A stretch of DNA of 64,000 nt from Silene latifolia (lineage: Eukaryota; Streptophyta; Magnoliopsida; Caryophyllales; Caryophyllaceae). Both the position numbers and the translations under genes were made by a program. The stretch covers positions 193,753,325 through 193,817,324 of the forward strand of contig NC_133536.1 of NCBI RefSeq assembly GCF_048544455.1, read 5' to 3'. Shown here piece after piece: positions 13,201 through 25,039 of this stretch (positions are counted from its first letter, which is position 1; each line of letters begins with the position of its first letter). The notes below the pieces were generated by a model, which saw nothing but the letters and a program-made list of their open reading frames with translations, made no database searches and was not told the origin of the DNA.

Positions 13201-14813
13201 TGAACTACACAAAAAGGTGTAGAAATCAGAGCCGAAAGTCGTACAACCAAGATGATCAAACATACTTTGATAGTACACTCAGTCAGGCAGACAGATGGTA
13301 TTGTAGATAAAGAGAGAAAGAGAAGATATCAGCACAAATATGATGTACCTTATTGTTCTAAGGAAATGCCTGAACATTTCAACTATTAAATCATCACATT
13401 CAAGATCCAGCATCACAACACATGATCTGACTCTTGCCAAAGTCTCAAGTATAGAGATCCTCTTGATGTATGAACGGCTTGATTTATCATCCAGCTTCTC
13501 AAAACATGATACAATCAAATGAAACACCTCCTGGTAAAGATATATAAGCTTATTAATGGCCACGACATTAATAAGCATAACTAAACGAACACACTTATAA
13601 GCTTATATCAATAATTGAGAGCTGAGTAGAAAATAGAGTCGTCTAAAACCTTCATCTCATCATCGGCATATGGTGCGTCTGGGGCTGTAATCCTAGTTAT
13701 CTCACTGATGCATGAAGCCACAGCAACTTTGACGTCAGTGTCTGAATGTCTCAAAAGCTCTTCAGCGATCAACGCTTTTGTTGAAGGAGAGAGTGCTTCC
13801 CTCATTGACTCTGATGGTGACTGCTCCACGCCTAGAAGCAAGCTTTCCACCAGCTACAAGAAATCAAGAAAAACTACTAAATCAAAAGTTATACCTGATG
13901 TGGCTGAAGAAGAAATATGCATCACTGCTTGATAAAAGAGACGGGTTACGTTCAAATGTATTAAATCTAACACACACAGACATAAAATGAACAAGAGAAG
14001 AGAAGAGCTAAGCATCTTGTAAACCATCAGAACAGAAGTGAAGAACAGAGACTGTATTAAACAAATTCAAACATCAACATACAACAGCACAAGACATCAA
14101 TTATACTTGTATGTTCAACTTAAAATTGAAACACAAAATATGCATTTGGATTAGTTATGCCGTCAAAAAATTATACTGGCACCACTAATCAAGTCAATGA
14201 TACTCAAACACCTGTAAAACACTGTCACGATAGCAACTGATAACTACAAACATTAGCGAAAAGGATTACATCTAAATTATCACTCACGGTCCTAACAGAA
14301 CCTAAAAAATTCACGATAACTAGGCTCTACAAAGCCACAGTAGGAGCGTCATTTCAAATTAACTCAGCAGCGTGCTAGACTCGCGTTTTGGAATCAACAG
14401 CCGGCATCACTTTCTCAACTGCTAACATCACATACATACAATCATTACACCTCATAAGAAACACAGGGTAATTCAAGACGCTTTTATACATAATTACGCT
14501 GCGCTAGAGAAGAAGATGTCGAAGACAATGTTAAAATACAGAAATTGCTTAGTACCAGTGGAGAAACACAGCATAACATTCATAAAGAAACCTAAAGTTA
14601 CGTTCTTCAAAATTCCGCGCATGCAACATAATAATCAAGCAAACATTCAAACTCTGTGAATTTCGCCGAAAACTGTCAAAAAAATAACAGAAAAAACATA
14701 TGAATGCTTACATTAAGAGATTCAAGTAACTCGGAAGTTAACGAAGGAGGAGAAAGAAGCTTGTTTCCAGCATCTAACAACTGTTTCTCTAACTCAATTT
14801 CGGACATCTCCAT
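7253..14813 (-). CDS. PDS5C: PDS5C-like sister chromatid cohesion cofactor with Tudor domain, copy A (14 exons)
   Basis: Exons on the minus strand: 14813-14712, 13853-13650, 13530-13349, 12598-12472, 12378-12184, 11229-11182, 11110-10211, 10104-10003, 8692-8619, 8442-8391, 8309-8235, 8135-8089, 7813-7742, 7661-7253. Every intron is GT-AG and the phases join into one 862-aa frame. The chosen start gives MEMSEIELEKQLLDAGNKLL. Residues 1-270 match the PDS5 HEAT-like N-terminus. Residues 287-620 are acidic and low-complexity with basic NLS-like clusters (SNRRKGRKS, SKRKRPSEEK). A Tudor fold follows at 621-687 (GSKVEVWWPDDRKFYKG, FYDDGDVEML, ERWKFAG). The tail is Lys/Ser-rich and ends KRKRSVKVR. 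PDS5 proteins regulate cohesin on chromatin; in Arabidopsis the PDS5C Tudor domain reads H3K4me1 and links it to repair. The C versus D paralogue assignment is not certain. Confidence 0.93.
8984..9215. mobile_element. Stowaway MITE in intron 8 of PDS5C-like copy A
   Basis: A 232-bp element with termini CTCCCTCTGTCTC...GAGACGGAGGGAG and TA target duplications (8982-8983 and 9216-9217), the signature of Stowaway/Mariner MITEs. The inverted repeats extend about 25 bp (GCCATTTCTTTAC / GTAAAGAAATGG). The equivalent intron position in copy B (about 30776) is an unfilled TA in the same flanking sequence, so the insertion followed the duplication. Confidence 0.93.
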
Positions 14814-15131
14814 CGTTGATAATTCTCGAACTTGAACGAAATTGTTCTGCAGATCTCTCAATTGTTCGTCGGAAACCCTAGAAAATCCCCCAAATTACAT
14901 AAAATCGATAAAAACACAGAATATTAGACAGAAATATAATATAATATAATAATAGATTAAAATTAAATTAAAAAAATAGAAGTAGTATGAATGAAAGGAG
15001 TGAGCGGGAGAAATTGGAAGTTGAATTTTGGGGGAACAATGGTGTTTACCTCTTGTTTTCGGGATGGATAAATTATCGGGTTTTGTTTCCGTTGGGAGAG
15101 GAAAGAGCGAGAGAGTGGGAGGTTAATTTAT
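14814..15131 (-). promoter_or_regulatory. Leader and proximal upstream region of PDS5C-like copy A, with probable 5'-UTR intron
   Basis: Upstream of the ATG, the minus strand has a CT-rich leader (about 15120-15085) followed by GAG|GTAAAC at 15050/15049. A matching acceptor TTTTCTAG|GG lies at 14878/14877. This suggests a ~172-nt intron in the 5' UTR. The same donor and acceptor are conserved in copy B (near 36680 and 36533). Duplication homology ends at 15131, so the two genes share only this proximal sequence. The intron is inferred; no transcript was available. Confidence 0.5.
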
Positions 15132-15558
15132 TACGCATAAACTGTAAGTTGAGACGGTCTTCTACCATAGGAAGTTAAAACAAGTCAACAACTATAAACT
15201 AGACGGTCTTTTATCATCGATCAACCCCATTAATCAAATCACTTTAATTCCAACTTAATTTAGAAATTTAGCATTAATATTGATTTCGCTGATGATTTAA
15301 ATATACTCCGTAAAACTAAAAGTAAACAAAAGTGTGCATTGCCACTTTTCCACATTTTTTTTTCAATTTTTCTTTTTTTTTTTTAACGTATTTTGATTGT
15401 TTTATTTTATTTTTTTAAATAAGAAATTTTAATAATCCATACAAGCACAATTGAGCTCATTGCTTAACTTGGCCAAATTGTCTAATCCCAAATCGATTTA
15501 TTATACTAACTACAATACATAAGTTAATATAAATCAACAAGATCATTCTATTAGAGAT
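15132..15558. other. Intergenic, AT-rich
   Basis: No gene or element recognised. It contains T-rich runs around 15350-15420. Confidence 0.6.
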
Positions 15559-15561
15559 TTA

Positions 15562-15895
15562 GAGCAACTCCAATGGATAGCTACAATCTCTTGTAGCTTG
15601 GATTTCCGTCTCAATTTTTAAACAACCTTGCTTTCCGGCTACAACGTCGTTTAGTGGTAAACTACAATACCATGTAGCTTGTATGGGTCACACAAGTTAA
15701 ATTACTATTCTAACTTTAATTTTATTCAATTTTTACACTATATTATTCAAAGCATTCAATTTCAAGCATGTAGCTTGTGTAAGCTACATTAGCTTTCAAG
15801 CATACATTACTTTTTCTTCCCCAATGGTTATGTTGTAACTAGGTAATTTATGTAAATTGTAAGCAGGTCCAAAAATTGTACCATTGGAGTTGCTC
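15562..15895. mobile_element. Tourist-like MITE
   Basis: A 334-bp non-coding element. Perfect inverted ends GAGCAACTCCAATGG (15562-15576) and CCATTGGAGTTGCTC (15881-15895) are flanked by the 3-bp target duplication TTA (15559-15561 and 15896-15898). The TTA duplication and this terminus fit PIF/Harbinger Tourist MITEs. Confidence 0.85.
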
Positions 15896-15940
15896 TTACT
15901 TTCATGCTGGATAACTTCACACGCTTAAATTAATAAAACA

Positions 15941-15968
15941 CTAGTTTTCTTGCCCGTGCGTTGCACGG
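15941..15968 (-). mobile_element. Helitron-like 3' terminus
   Basis: On the minus strand a hairpin CCGTGC-AAC-GCACGG is followed about ten bases later by CTAG and then T. This is the arrangement of Helitron 3' ends: hairpin, short spacer, CTRR, insertion at A/T. The element body would lie to the right. I could not place its 5' TC end. Confidence 0.5.
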
Positions 15969-16110
15969 ATACTAAAATAATGTATGATAAATTTCACAAT
16001 AAAATGGAATATAGACATATAGTACATCGTTCATGTCTAAGATTTTATGTATGCCGTATGACCAACAAATAATTCCTGATAACATAATATTGACATAAGA
16101 ATAAAAGTGT

Positions 16111-17253
16111 GTTTTTTTTAGGAAAATAAAACAAATATGAAGTTTATATATATGATACTTGGACTGATAGTTTTTGGATTTTGTTCATTAATACTTGTTT
16201 GTTTTTCAATTGGCCAAGGAAAACAATAATATCTACTCTGCATAATGAACCAATTATGCAACAAATCTCCTTCTTTCGAATAACAACCATAATTTAATCA
16301 TTGTTAAATCAAATTGTAATTATGTAAAAACATTTAGAAGTAGTTAGAATGTTATATCTCCCGGTCAAACTATAAAAGTACGTTTGAATGTGAACCAAAT
16401 TCCGACACAATACTACATGGCTAGGGGTCACTTATGACTTTGCCCCCCCCTTCTCTATAGCAATAGTCTTGGCCCCCATATTCTCATTTGAAACAAAATC
16501 TTTCACGCAGACCCCTATTTTTCTTCCCTATTTATACACATGATCTAAAACAATCTCATCCCTTGAAAGATCGATCCTTGTCTCCGAAACATATCTCAAA
16601 TTTATCCAACCAAGTGAAAAACTAAACCCCTACTTCTAGAAAAATCCAACATCCAATGGAAACTAACCCTTGCTCTCGACAATGTTGTTTTTTTAGGAAA
16701 ATAAAACCAATATGAAGTTTATATATGTGATACTTGGGACTGAGAGTTTTCAGATTTTGTTCATTAATACCTGTTTGTTTTTCAATTAGTCAAGAAAAAT
16801 AATAATATTTACTTTGCACAATCAACTCAATAATGGAACAAATTTCCTTCTTTAGAATAACAATCATAATTTAATCATTATTGGGTCAAATGGTAGTTAC
16901 GTAAAAACATTTACATGTAGTTAAATGTCATATCTTCCGATCAAACTATAGACGTGCCTTTAAATGTGAACCAAATTCCAACGCAATACTACATGGCTGA
17001 GGCTGCTTATGACACCCCCTTATAACAATAGTCTTGCCCTTCATCTTCCCATTTAAAACAAAATCCTTCACCTGCCCTCTATTTTTCTTCCCTATTTACA
17101 CACATTATCTAAAACAATCTCATCGCTTGAAAGATCGATCCTTATCTTCGAAACTTCTCTCAAATTTATCCAACCAAGTGAAAAACTAAACCCCTCCTTT
17201 TAAAAAAAATCCACAATCCAATGGAAACTAACCCTTGCTCTTGACAATGTTGT
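16111..17253. repeat. Direct tandem duplication, two units of about 570 bp
   Basis: Unit 1 (about 16111-16682) and unit 2 (about 16683-17253) align along their length. Shared landmarks are TTTAGGAAAATAAAAC, GAAGTTTATATAT, CTACATGGCT and GGAAACTAACCCTTGCTC. They differ by scattered substitutions and small indels, so the duplication is not recent. No coding frame is present. Confidence 0.85.
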
Positions 17254-19500
17254 TAGAATTAAGATTTTACTTTAATTTGGATTGATGGGGTCAAGATTAA
17301 GTTTATCAGTATGATCTTTTGAGGTTTCTTGTTATTATTCATGTTACATATATGTTTTAATGCAAGCGATATTTTGCTGATAAATAACCTTATTTATTAT
17401 CACTATCCTCGGTAAACTCATCACCCTCCATAAATGCATCATCCCTCCATCCCACTAATTTACCTGCAAAATAAAACATCAGCCACTGTGATTAGTTCTT
17501 ACTACTTGAAATAACCTCTAATCCACTACCACTATCATTACCTTTCTGCCACGTTTTACATCTAAGAAGTCATAAATCACATTCACCTCCATGAAACACC
17601 AATCTTTACTCTAGATGATATGGATCCCCGTCTCCCTTATCAAAGTCAATTTATTTCTCCTTCAACAAAGAAAAATTTAAGAAGCAATCTTCCCTCTTAT
17701 CTTTCTCTCTCTTTCCCTCTTAGTCGTTTTCTCGTCCCATCCCCTTCCTCCATTCCAGATACTCAAACAAAGTGTTTGGGTACTATATTTGTAAACTGAA
17801 TAAGTATGAATATTATATTTATGCACGGACTTTGCTATTTATTTCATTTTACATAAATAAATCTTACCACCTCCATCTCATTTTTATTGTCCTTTTTTCT
17901 TTAAATTTTATTATCTCATAATTATTATCTCCTTTCTCGATCTAGTAAGGAAAAACTTTAGTCAACCAACTTTTCGCAATTAACCTTGTTCCCACTCAAA
18001 ACAACTTTTAGCCCACTACTTAATCCCTTCGGTTCACACATAAAACGGTCTAAAATGCAAAGCTTTCATCACTCTCTTGAAAAGTCCATCTAACTCAGAA
18101 AACTAATTGCTACTTTCTGAACTTCATCATTTTTACATCCCGTAAAAATTAAGTTGAACATGACAAAAAAAAAATGCAGAAACTTAGGTTTTATTTGATA
18201 ACTAGGATTGGACATTTTTATTAGCATTTTGAGAGTTTTTACACTATTTAAATAACAAATGTGCTATTTTGAGTGTTGAGCATCGACATATTGAAATAGT
18301 AGATTGTGGTGTAATTTCCTATTTTACATTATGATATTTAATTAGTATATTATAGGAAAATAAAAATTGAGTTTTTTTTATCTCTGAGGAAATTAAAGAT
18401 CAAACTTTATCATATTTATAACTAATGTTATTCACTTAAAATATATAAATTTAAGCAATTTCAAATAAGATAGCTAAAAGTTATAAATCACAAATCATAT
18501 GAAGCAGTATAATCATTTTTTTATTAGTATGAAATAAATGTCATAAACTTCAAGAGAATATTAATGAGGTAGAGAACTATAGAAGAGTTGGCAAGTACGT
18601 GACCTCCTTTTAGGTTTAAATTTTTCTTTTATTTTTGTATTTTTGTCTAAAGGTGGTTAAAGCATCGTATTAACTATTACGCATGACGAATATGTCTCAC
18701 CCTTCCCCAATTTGTATCTCTCCCTAAATTATAGTGATGATGTGCTCAATTTACACACAAAAAAAAAAAATTATAGCATCAACAATAATTATTTTGCTCC
18801 ATATAATTGAATAGTACCGTTTTTTATGCATGTAAATTTGTCAGAAGAAAAGCTTGAGAGAGACGGTCTTCACTATGTTAGGGAAAAACTACTCTTACCC
18901 TTTTATGTATTTTTCATGACTTTTTTTTTAATGTTGATTGTTGCTTGAATTGAATCTTAACCTTATACATATTTCTATAATAAGTGTATCTAATTTACCT
19001 TCTGGCCTCATTCAAATCTATTTTATTACTCGTGGTACCATTTTTACTTTAAATTGTAAAATAATCGCACAATAAAGTTTTTCAAACCATTTACTCGTTT
19101 GTCATAATATGATATTTCGATTCGCAAATTAGCAGCAACTTTATTTATCTTTTAATACTCCTTGAAAAATAGATATCAAACTTTGTACTTATCAATAATT
19201 TGTGAATATCGTCTTATTTAAATTTTGATTAATATACTTTTATATAATGACAAATGAATGTGAATAATATAATAATAAATTATCAATAGAAGTTGAAGTG
19301 TATTGTGAGGGAAATAACTTTAAAATTAGTAGGAGAAATACTTATGAAATTTGAAAAATAAACTTCGTATTATGTATAATTAAATATGACATTAGCAATA
19401 ACAAAAGACGTGGGGGCATATTTCAACGCTCATTTTACTCTTTACATGAGTAAATTCCATGTAGTACGTATTATGCATGCACATTTGTCACAACCCAGTT
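17254..19500. other. AT-rich intergenic stretch
   Basis: About 2.2 kb with no open frame of note, no terminal repeats and no recognisable gene. Pyrimidine-rich patches occur at 17690-17760. Confidence 0.6.
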
Positions 19501-19510
19501 CGGCATAGGG

Positions 19511-19779
19511 CCTTTTAGCCGAGAAAAAGGATTACGCATCTGAGGTAATACCTCAGACCTTGTAGTTTTTGAGCATATACACATTTTTTCTGAGCATATT
19601 ACCATTTATATATATAGTTTTTGAGCAATATTATATTTTTTTTAGTGTAATGTTTTAGTAAATGTGCTCAAAAACTTTATACTAAAGCAGAACTCAAAAA
19701 CTTTAAAATAAAACTCAGAAAATAAGCAATAAGAGGTACTACCTCAGATATATATACTCTATGAACTGCCTTTTAGCCT
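19511..19779. repeat. Inverted-repeat element, possible MITE
   Basis: The ends ATCTGAGGTAATACCTCAG (19538-19556) and GAGGTACTACCTCAGAT (19733-19749) are inverted, and each is itself nearly palindromic. An 11-bp direct repeat GCCTTTTAGCC lies outside them (19510-19520 and 19768-19778). It does not abut the inverted repeats, so the true borders are unclear. Mutator-type target duplications are 8-11 bp, which makes that class possible. Confidence 0.45.
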
Positions 19780-19970
19780 CATAATACCTCATTTTTTTAA
19801 TTAAAAGTTGTTATAAAATTGGATATTATAAATATATCAAAGATTTTTTTTCCTTCTAATTTAATAAAAAGTCAACAAATACTAATGAATAATTTTTTAA
19901 TATTAATAAATTATAGATAATTAATTTATTTTCTGTTTCTAATAATAAAATTATAAAATAATTAATTGAT

Positions 19971-20313
19971 TCTCATTTCTAATAGGGAAATCATATTCCT
20001 AATTATAATAGAAAAGTTTGAAATAATTATTATCTCCTAATTTTAATAGTATAATTAGGAAAAAAAAGCCTTAATAAATTGTTAATTTATTTCCTATTTC
20101 TAATAGGAAAATTCTAATAGGACAATTATATTCCTAATTATAATAGAAAATTGTAAATAATTAATTATCTCCTAATTCTAATGCTGATAGTATAATTAGA
20201 AAAAAAAGCTTCCTATTTCTAATAGGAAAATTATATTCCTAATTATAATAGAAAAATTGTAAATAATTAATTATCTCCTAATTCTAATGTTAATAGTATA
20301 ATTAGAAAAAAAA
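19971..20313. repeat. Three-copy tandem repeat, 100-120 bp units
   Basis: Units at about 19971-20070, 20091-20209 and 20210-20313 each run from CTATTTCTAATAGGAAAAT through ATTCCTAATTATAATAGAAAA to AGTATAATTAGAAAAAAA. Units 2 and 3 are the most alike. Each unit holds small inverted repeats (CCTATTTCTAATAGG). A (GATT)n stretch follows at about 20336-20352. Confidence 0.8.
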
Positions 20314-20429
20314 AGCCTCCTTTAGTTATATATATTGATTGATTGATTGATTAGAGACTATTTTATCTAACACAAACCCCACCAAACGACAAATATGTTA
20401 CTCATTATTGATTGGGAATGACTTTAAGA

Positions 20430-21091
20430 CAGGGGCGAAGCCATCTGGTTGCAAGGGGTAGCGACCGCTACCCCAAGCAAAAAAAAATCAGTAAAAAGGT
20501 CGATTTTCTGCTACCACGAATAAAATTAATGACGGAACAACTACAACTAAATGCTACTCCGTAAATAAGAACATGAAACAAACTTAGTCTAGTTGAACAT
20601 TTTTCCAACAAATTCAATAAGCTCTCTTATTAATATTTTTGTTTAATAAGTAACATTTTTCCTTATATTAATTTATTATTCTTTTGCGAATTTTCAAATT
20701 GTGCATATTCATATTGTGTGAGTACTATAGAATTTTTTTGCCTTAATAATGATATTTTGTGGTTGACACCGCATAATGCCTAAATCAAAATTATTTGTCG
20801 GACATAAATCAAAGATAAGTTATTGAGTATAAAATTTTAAGTGATTACATATATAAAAAGGGTTAAATTACAAAGAAGAATCAAATAGTTTTCGAAAAAT
20901 AAAATTATGACAAGTTGAATATAGGAAGAAAATTTCAAGCCATTACATAGCGTTTATTTGATTGTTGATTATTAATTTGAAATGTGAGTTATTATATGTT
21001 GCACAGTACGTCATTTCGATTTTCTATTTTTTTTCATTCGACTCAAGACGATATTCCCTACCCCAAACATAAAATCTTGGTTTCGCCTCTG
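20430..21091. mobile_element. Non-autonomous hAT element
   Basis: A 662-bp element with inverted ends CAGGGGCGAAGCCA and TGGTTTCGCCTCTG, the hAT CAGGGGCG-type terminus. It is flanked by a perfect 8-bp target duplication CTTTAAGA (20422-20429 and 21092-21099), the hallmark length for hAT. It encodes no transposase. Confidence 0.92.
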
Positions 21092-21454
21092 CTTTAAGAA
21101 ACTCATTTCTTAAATCATTGTCTGCATTGACCAAGGTCTTTATATGACCAATAAGATTAATGACAACATAGAGTTCAAACTCATTACCTTCATATCTTGG
21201 AGAGTCTATATTAATACTCAACTCTCATCATCATAATCTCTATTATGATGTCAAGTATACCAGTTTAATTAAAGAACTTATCATCGTATTAACATCTTAA
21301 TATGATAATAAGCAAAAGTCTTAATCTCCATTAATAATTCATTATGAAATATATTCAAAACGTTAAATAACGGTTGTTCTGGGGCACAACTTTAACGGTA
21401 ACTATTCTAACTTTCCACTTAATTTATTTTGTATGTGAGTTGTAATTCAACAAA
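21092..21454. other. Intergenic, no feature recognised
   Basis: AT-rich spacer between the hAT element and a Helitron-like end. I see nothing else in it. Confidence 0.55.
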
Positions 21455-21486
21455 CTAGTTTTAAACCCGTGCAATTTTGCACGGGT
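21455..21486 (-). mobile_element. Helitron-like 3' terminus
   Basis: On the minus strand, ACCCGTGCAA and TTGCACGGGT form a ten-base-pair stem. TTAAAACTAG then T follows, matching the hairpin-CTAG-T end of plant Helitrons. It resembles the end at 15941-15968. The 5' boundary was not found. The downstream 410 bp to the Tat-like LTR holds no gene. Confidence 0.5.
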
Positions 21487-21900
21487 ATGTATTTGGGCCG
21501 GTATTAATAATTTTGGATGATTTTTTTTTTTTTTTGCATTTCTATTGTAATTATCTAGTTGGTCCAAATCAGCGATCTACATAATCAATGTTTACACTTG
21601 TTTCAAATACGTGTTCAAATGCAATAGTTTAAGAGTAAATAACGTAATATACTATTGTAAATAAAATTTGCATACATAAAAAACTTTACACCCCGAATAA
21701 AGAAATAAAATTTAATAATCTACTTTAACACAGCTTAGCGTAACATCAGAATGTCAAAGCTTATATGATTTATTGGTGAAATTAGTGTGTACTAGTAAGC
21801 CCATATACAATGAAGTACATGAATCGATAAATAATACTTCGTATTTTGTTTTGATAATTAAATATTTCCTATTTTGAACTAACAAATTCAAAGATGCCGT

Positions 21901-22452
21901 TGATGGGGCATATTCTGCACCGCTGACCAAGTCAACACATTGAGCAAGGTCAAAGATATCCACAGCAAAGTCAACGACTTAGACAGTCTAGCCGATGCAA
22001 CCCATCGGCTGTCACTGGTCTCGGCCGCAACTAGCCACCGGGCACATATCCGCGTACTCATATCCAAGACCCTCGGCCGGCCTGCCATGGGTCCATCGGC
22101 CGAGGGTAGAACGGTCTTTCCACCTGCTAGCCACTTGGCCACTACGTGACAAAAGGTGAAAGTTTATAAATACTCCTCAACCTTCATTGAGGAAAGGATC
22201 CAAAATTAACCTAAGAATCACTATTCACCTGGTAACATCTTCCTTATCTCTCTACAATACATATACTTAGGCCAAGCAACAACTTACCTCTCTAAGTTTA
22301 CTGACTTGGGCGTCGGAGTGAGTACGCTCGGCCAAAGCCGAGCCCTCAGTTTGTTCATCGTTTCAGGAGACCGCAAGGAGGATTCAAGCAAAGACGTCAT
22401 TCTACAAGCCACGGGTGGTAACAATACTCGCTCTGGAATTACACCCGGAACA
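21901..22452 (+). repeat. 5' LTR of Tat-like element
   Basis: 552 bp, TGATGGGGCA...CCCGGAACA. A TATA-like TTTATAAATACTCC at about 22162-22175 marks the likely U3 promoter. It also has a long imperfect inverted repeat CCCTCGGCCG...CGGCCGAGGG at about 22069-22106. Confidence 0.93.
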
Positions 22453-22552
22453 ATTGGCGCCGTCTGTGGGGAAAGACACTAGAAGCTAGTCACATTCATT
22501 CCCAAACAAAAAATATAAACACAAAAAAAAACTCACCCCAAAAGCTAAGAAG

Positions 22553-23972
22553 ATGTCGAAACAACAAGAGGTATTCGTTACTGACGAAACCGAACTACAC
22601 CAAGATGATACCTTCCAAAATTCTGGAGTTGCGCAGCCCTCCACCGGCGGAGTAATCCAACCGGAATTCGGGATGCAAAATATGCCGGATACACCGCGGC
22701 CCGCCGACCAGGTCACCATCATGGGACATGTGGTTGACGCAAAAAACGAAGATGCTCCTGGACCTAATGGGAGTACGCCGCTCACACCGTCACGCCGACA
22801 AGAGCGGCGGAAACCGTCCAGGAGACCAGGGCCCAAAATGTGACCCCAAGAAACTTGAACGGAGCATTAGGAGAAGCTGACCCTGTCAAGACACCGGAGG
22901 AGCCCAAAGTGGTCGTGGTAGACCTAAGTCCTTCTCGCACTCGTGAGGGGACAGCGTCGCCGCGGCACAGACGAGGCACACCCCGGAGGAGCGAAAGAAG
23001 CCCAACTCGCCAGAGTTGGAGAAGAAGCCCGACTCACCAGAGTCGGAGGAGAAGTCCTTCTCGCTACGAGGAGAGAAGCCGGACTAGGAATGCGAGGAGC
23101 CGATCGCCGCGTGTCGTTCGACATGTGGTCAGACAGCCCCTCAACGCCTACGTCCTAGAAGTCCAGGTGCCAACCAAGCTCAAGTTGCCGCCCATATCAT
23201 ACAAAGGAGATAGTGATCCAACCGACCACGCCGAGGCTTTCGAGTCTTACATGTCGGTATGGGAGCAGCCCGATGAGGTCTGGTGCCGAGTCTTCCCAAC
23301 AACTTTGCATGGGATGGCTCAAAATTGGTACAAGGGGCTGCTCGACGGCTCGGTATACTGTTACGCCGACCTAAAGGACGCCTTTTTAGCCCAGTACTCT
23401 TGCAATAAGAGGAGCGCCGTGGAGACATCGGATCTCCTAACTATCAGGCAGGAGGGGGCGAGACTCTGCGGAGCTATATGAAGAGGTTCGACGCCAAGGT
23501 TCAACAGATTCGGGAGATTAATCCCGAGCTGGCAGCCTTCGCCCTGATGAAAGGCCTCCCAAGGGGAGCCTTAAAAAACGAGCTCATCAAGTGCGGCGGC
23601 CTGACCTTGGACGCCGCCAGAAAATTGGCTGAACAAGCCATTAAGGTGGAGGACTACCACAACACCTGGTTAGGCCCCAGCGAGGCCAAACACTCAGAAA
23701 AGAAAAGCCGCCGGGAGGACGACCTGGGTGAAGGACGCCGCGACGATAATCAGTCACGGTCCGGTGAAAGACGCCACGACAATAGTAGGTCACGGTCTGA
23801 CAAGTCCGCCAGAAATGAACCCGGTTGGTACCGGGGAGTTCGGGAACATACTACCAAGCGGCGCCGGTATAAAAATCGCACCCCCCCGGTCGTATCGGCC
23901 GCCGAGGTCTTCGCCCTAAGCAAAACGAGGGCCGAAAATGGGAAAGACCCCCAAGGCGAAGGGGGACGGTGA
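22553..23972 (+). pseudogene. gag of Tat-like element, frameshifted
   Basis: Three overlapping frames (22553-22843, 22840-23481, 23478-23972) together form one gag polyprotein. They contain an RS-rich stretch (SPTRQSWRRSPTHQSRRRSP), then the retrotransposon gag core with LKLPPISYKGDSDPTDHAEAF, GMAQNWYKGLLDGSVYCYADL and ALMKGLPRGALKNELIKC. The junctions look like single frame changes in G/A-rich stretches. They could be real mutations or consensus errors, given how similar the LTRs are. Gag would form the virus-like particle core. Confidence 0.82.
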
Positions 23973-24853
23973 CACGAGCCATCGTGAGTACCACGGCCAC
24001 ACCGGCACCTTATCGATAAATCGCCGCATCAAAGAATGCCATTGAAGAGCTGATCCGGAAGGGGAGCCTCGGCAAGTACGTTGCCAAAGGCCAAAAAACT
24101 GACGCCTGCGGTTCAGACAAGAAATCCGTCTTTGAACGGATAGGAGTGATCCATGTTGTCATCGGGGGCAACGAGAACGGTGGGTCCGCTCATGGGTACA
24201 AACGGCACTCGAACGACCAGTATCGCCATCAACTTTGTGCCCAACACACGCGGTCCCCGCTTCCAACATCCCCGACATGACTATTGGGAAGAAGGACTAT
24301 GCGGAGTCATCACCCTCACAACGACCCACTTGTAGTCCATTTGGACATATCCAACCACCTGTCAAGAGGTGCCCGATTGACACAGCGCCTACACGAACAT
24401 CATGTTCGAGAGAATGCTTTCTCAACCTCGGTCCTCAAAGGTTGAAAACTTAAGCCCCCGCACCACCCACCGTACAGCTTTTTTCTGGGCCTACTGTACC
24501 CCAGGGTCAATCGATCGGTGATGTTCGGCGAAGGGGTATACGGCCAAGAATGTCCTAGCCGAGTTCGTGGTCATTGACGGCTCGTCCGCCTACAACGTTC
24601 TCATAGGCCGAGTCACGCTAAGCGAGGCCGACGCGGTGATGTCCATCCGGCCCCGACACCGATGTATGTCTCGGACCGGGGGGAAGCGCATAAGCTCGTC
24701 TCCAAGGACGAGAAGGACGAAGTGGTCAATGTCCAGATATCTGCCAGAGGGTGCAACATGCAATCCTTCAAAGTGGCGAAGAAATCAGAGAAGGGAAAAA
24801 GCCCATCCTTACAACAAGAGGGCAACTTCATGGAGGCGATCGACGGTGACTAA
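23973..24853 (+). pseudogene. Aspartic protease region remnant of Tat-like element
   Basis: Short in-frame pieces of the Tat protease region: IEELIRKGSLGKYV near 24030, a PHNDPLVV-like piece near 24300, IDGSSAYNVLIGRVTLSEADAV at about 24573-24640, and PTPMYVSDRGEAHKLVSKDE downstream. I do not see an intact D-T/S-G catalytic motif. Several stops and frameshifts interrupt it. Confidence 0.65.
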
Positions 24854-25039
24854 GGAGGGTGTGTCTTTGACGAGCCATGAGGACACCGACAACCTCGGGA
24901 AAAACTCAGATAGCGGCGGAGGTGTCCAAGACAGCTGTAGACACCCCGACGCATGTTTAAATCTAATGTAGAATAATCCAAGTTTTTCACCAAAGTGTTC
25001 ATTTTTCCATAAGTCACCCTCAAGAGACAGACGCCAGCT

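Larger units (their letters stand above)
6901..15131. repeat. Segmental duplication, copy A
   Basis: This ~8.2-kb block is homologous and in direct orientation to 28603-36761. Similarity starts at AGTAGCAATAGAAC on the left and ends at GGTTAATTTAT on the right. It covers the whole PDS5C-like gene, about 350 bp downstream of the stop and about 320 bp upstream of the ATG. Introns as well as exons align, so this is DNA-level duplication and not retroposition. Differences include small indels and a Stowaway MITE present only in this copy. Confidence 0.93.

Noticed and set aside
21024..21221. 65-aa minus-strand frame
   Set aside because: Crosses the right end of the hAT element and its flank; incidental.
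22486..22836. 116-aa minus-strand frame
   Set aside because: Antisense to the gag start of the Tat-like element.
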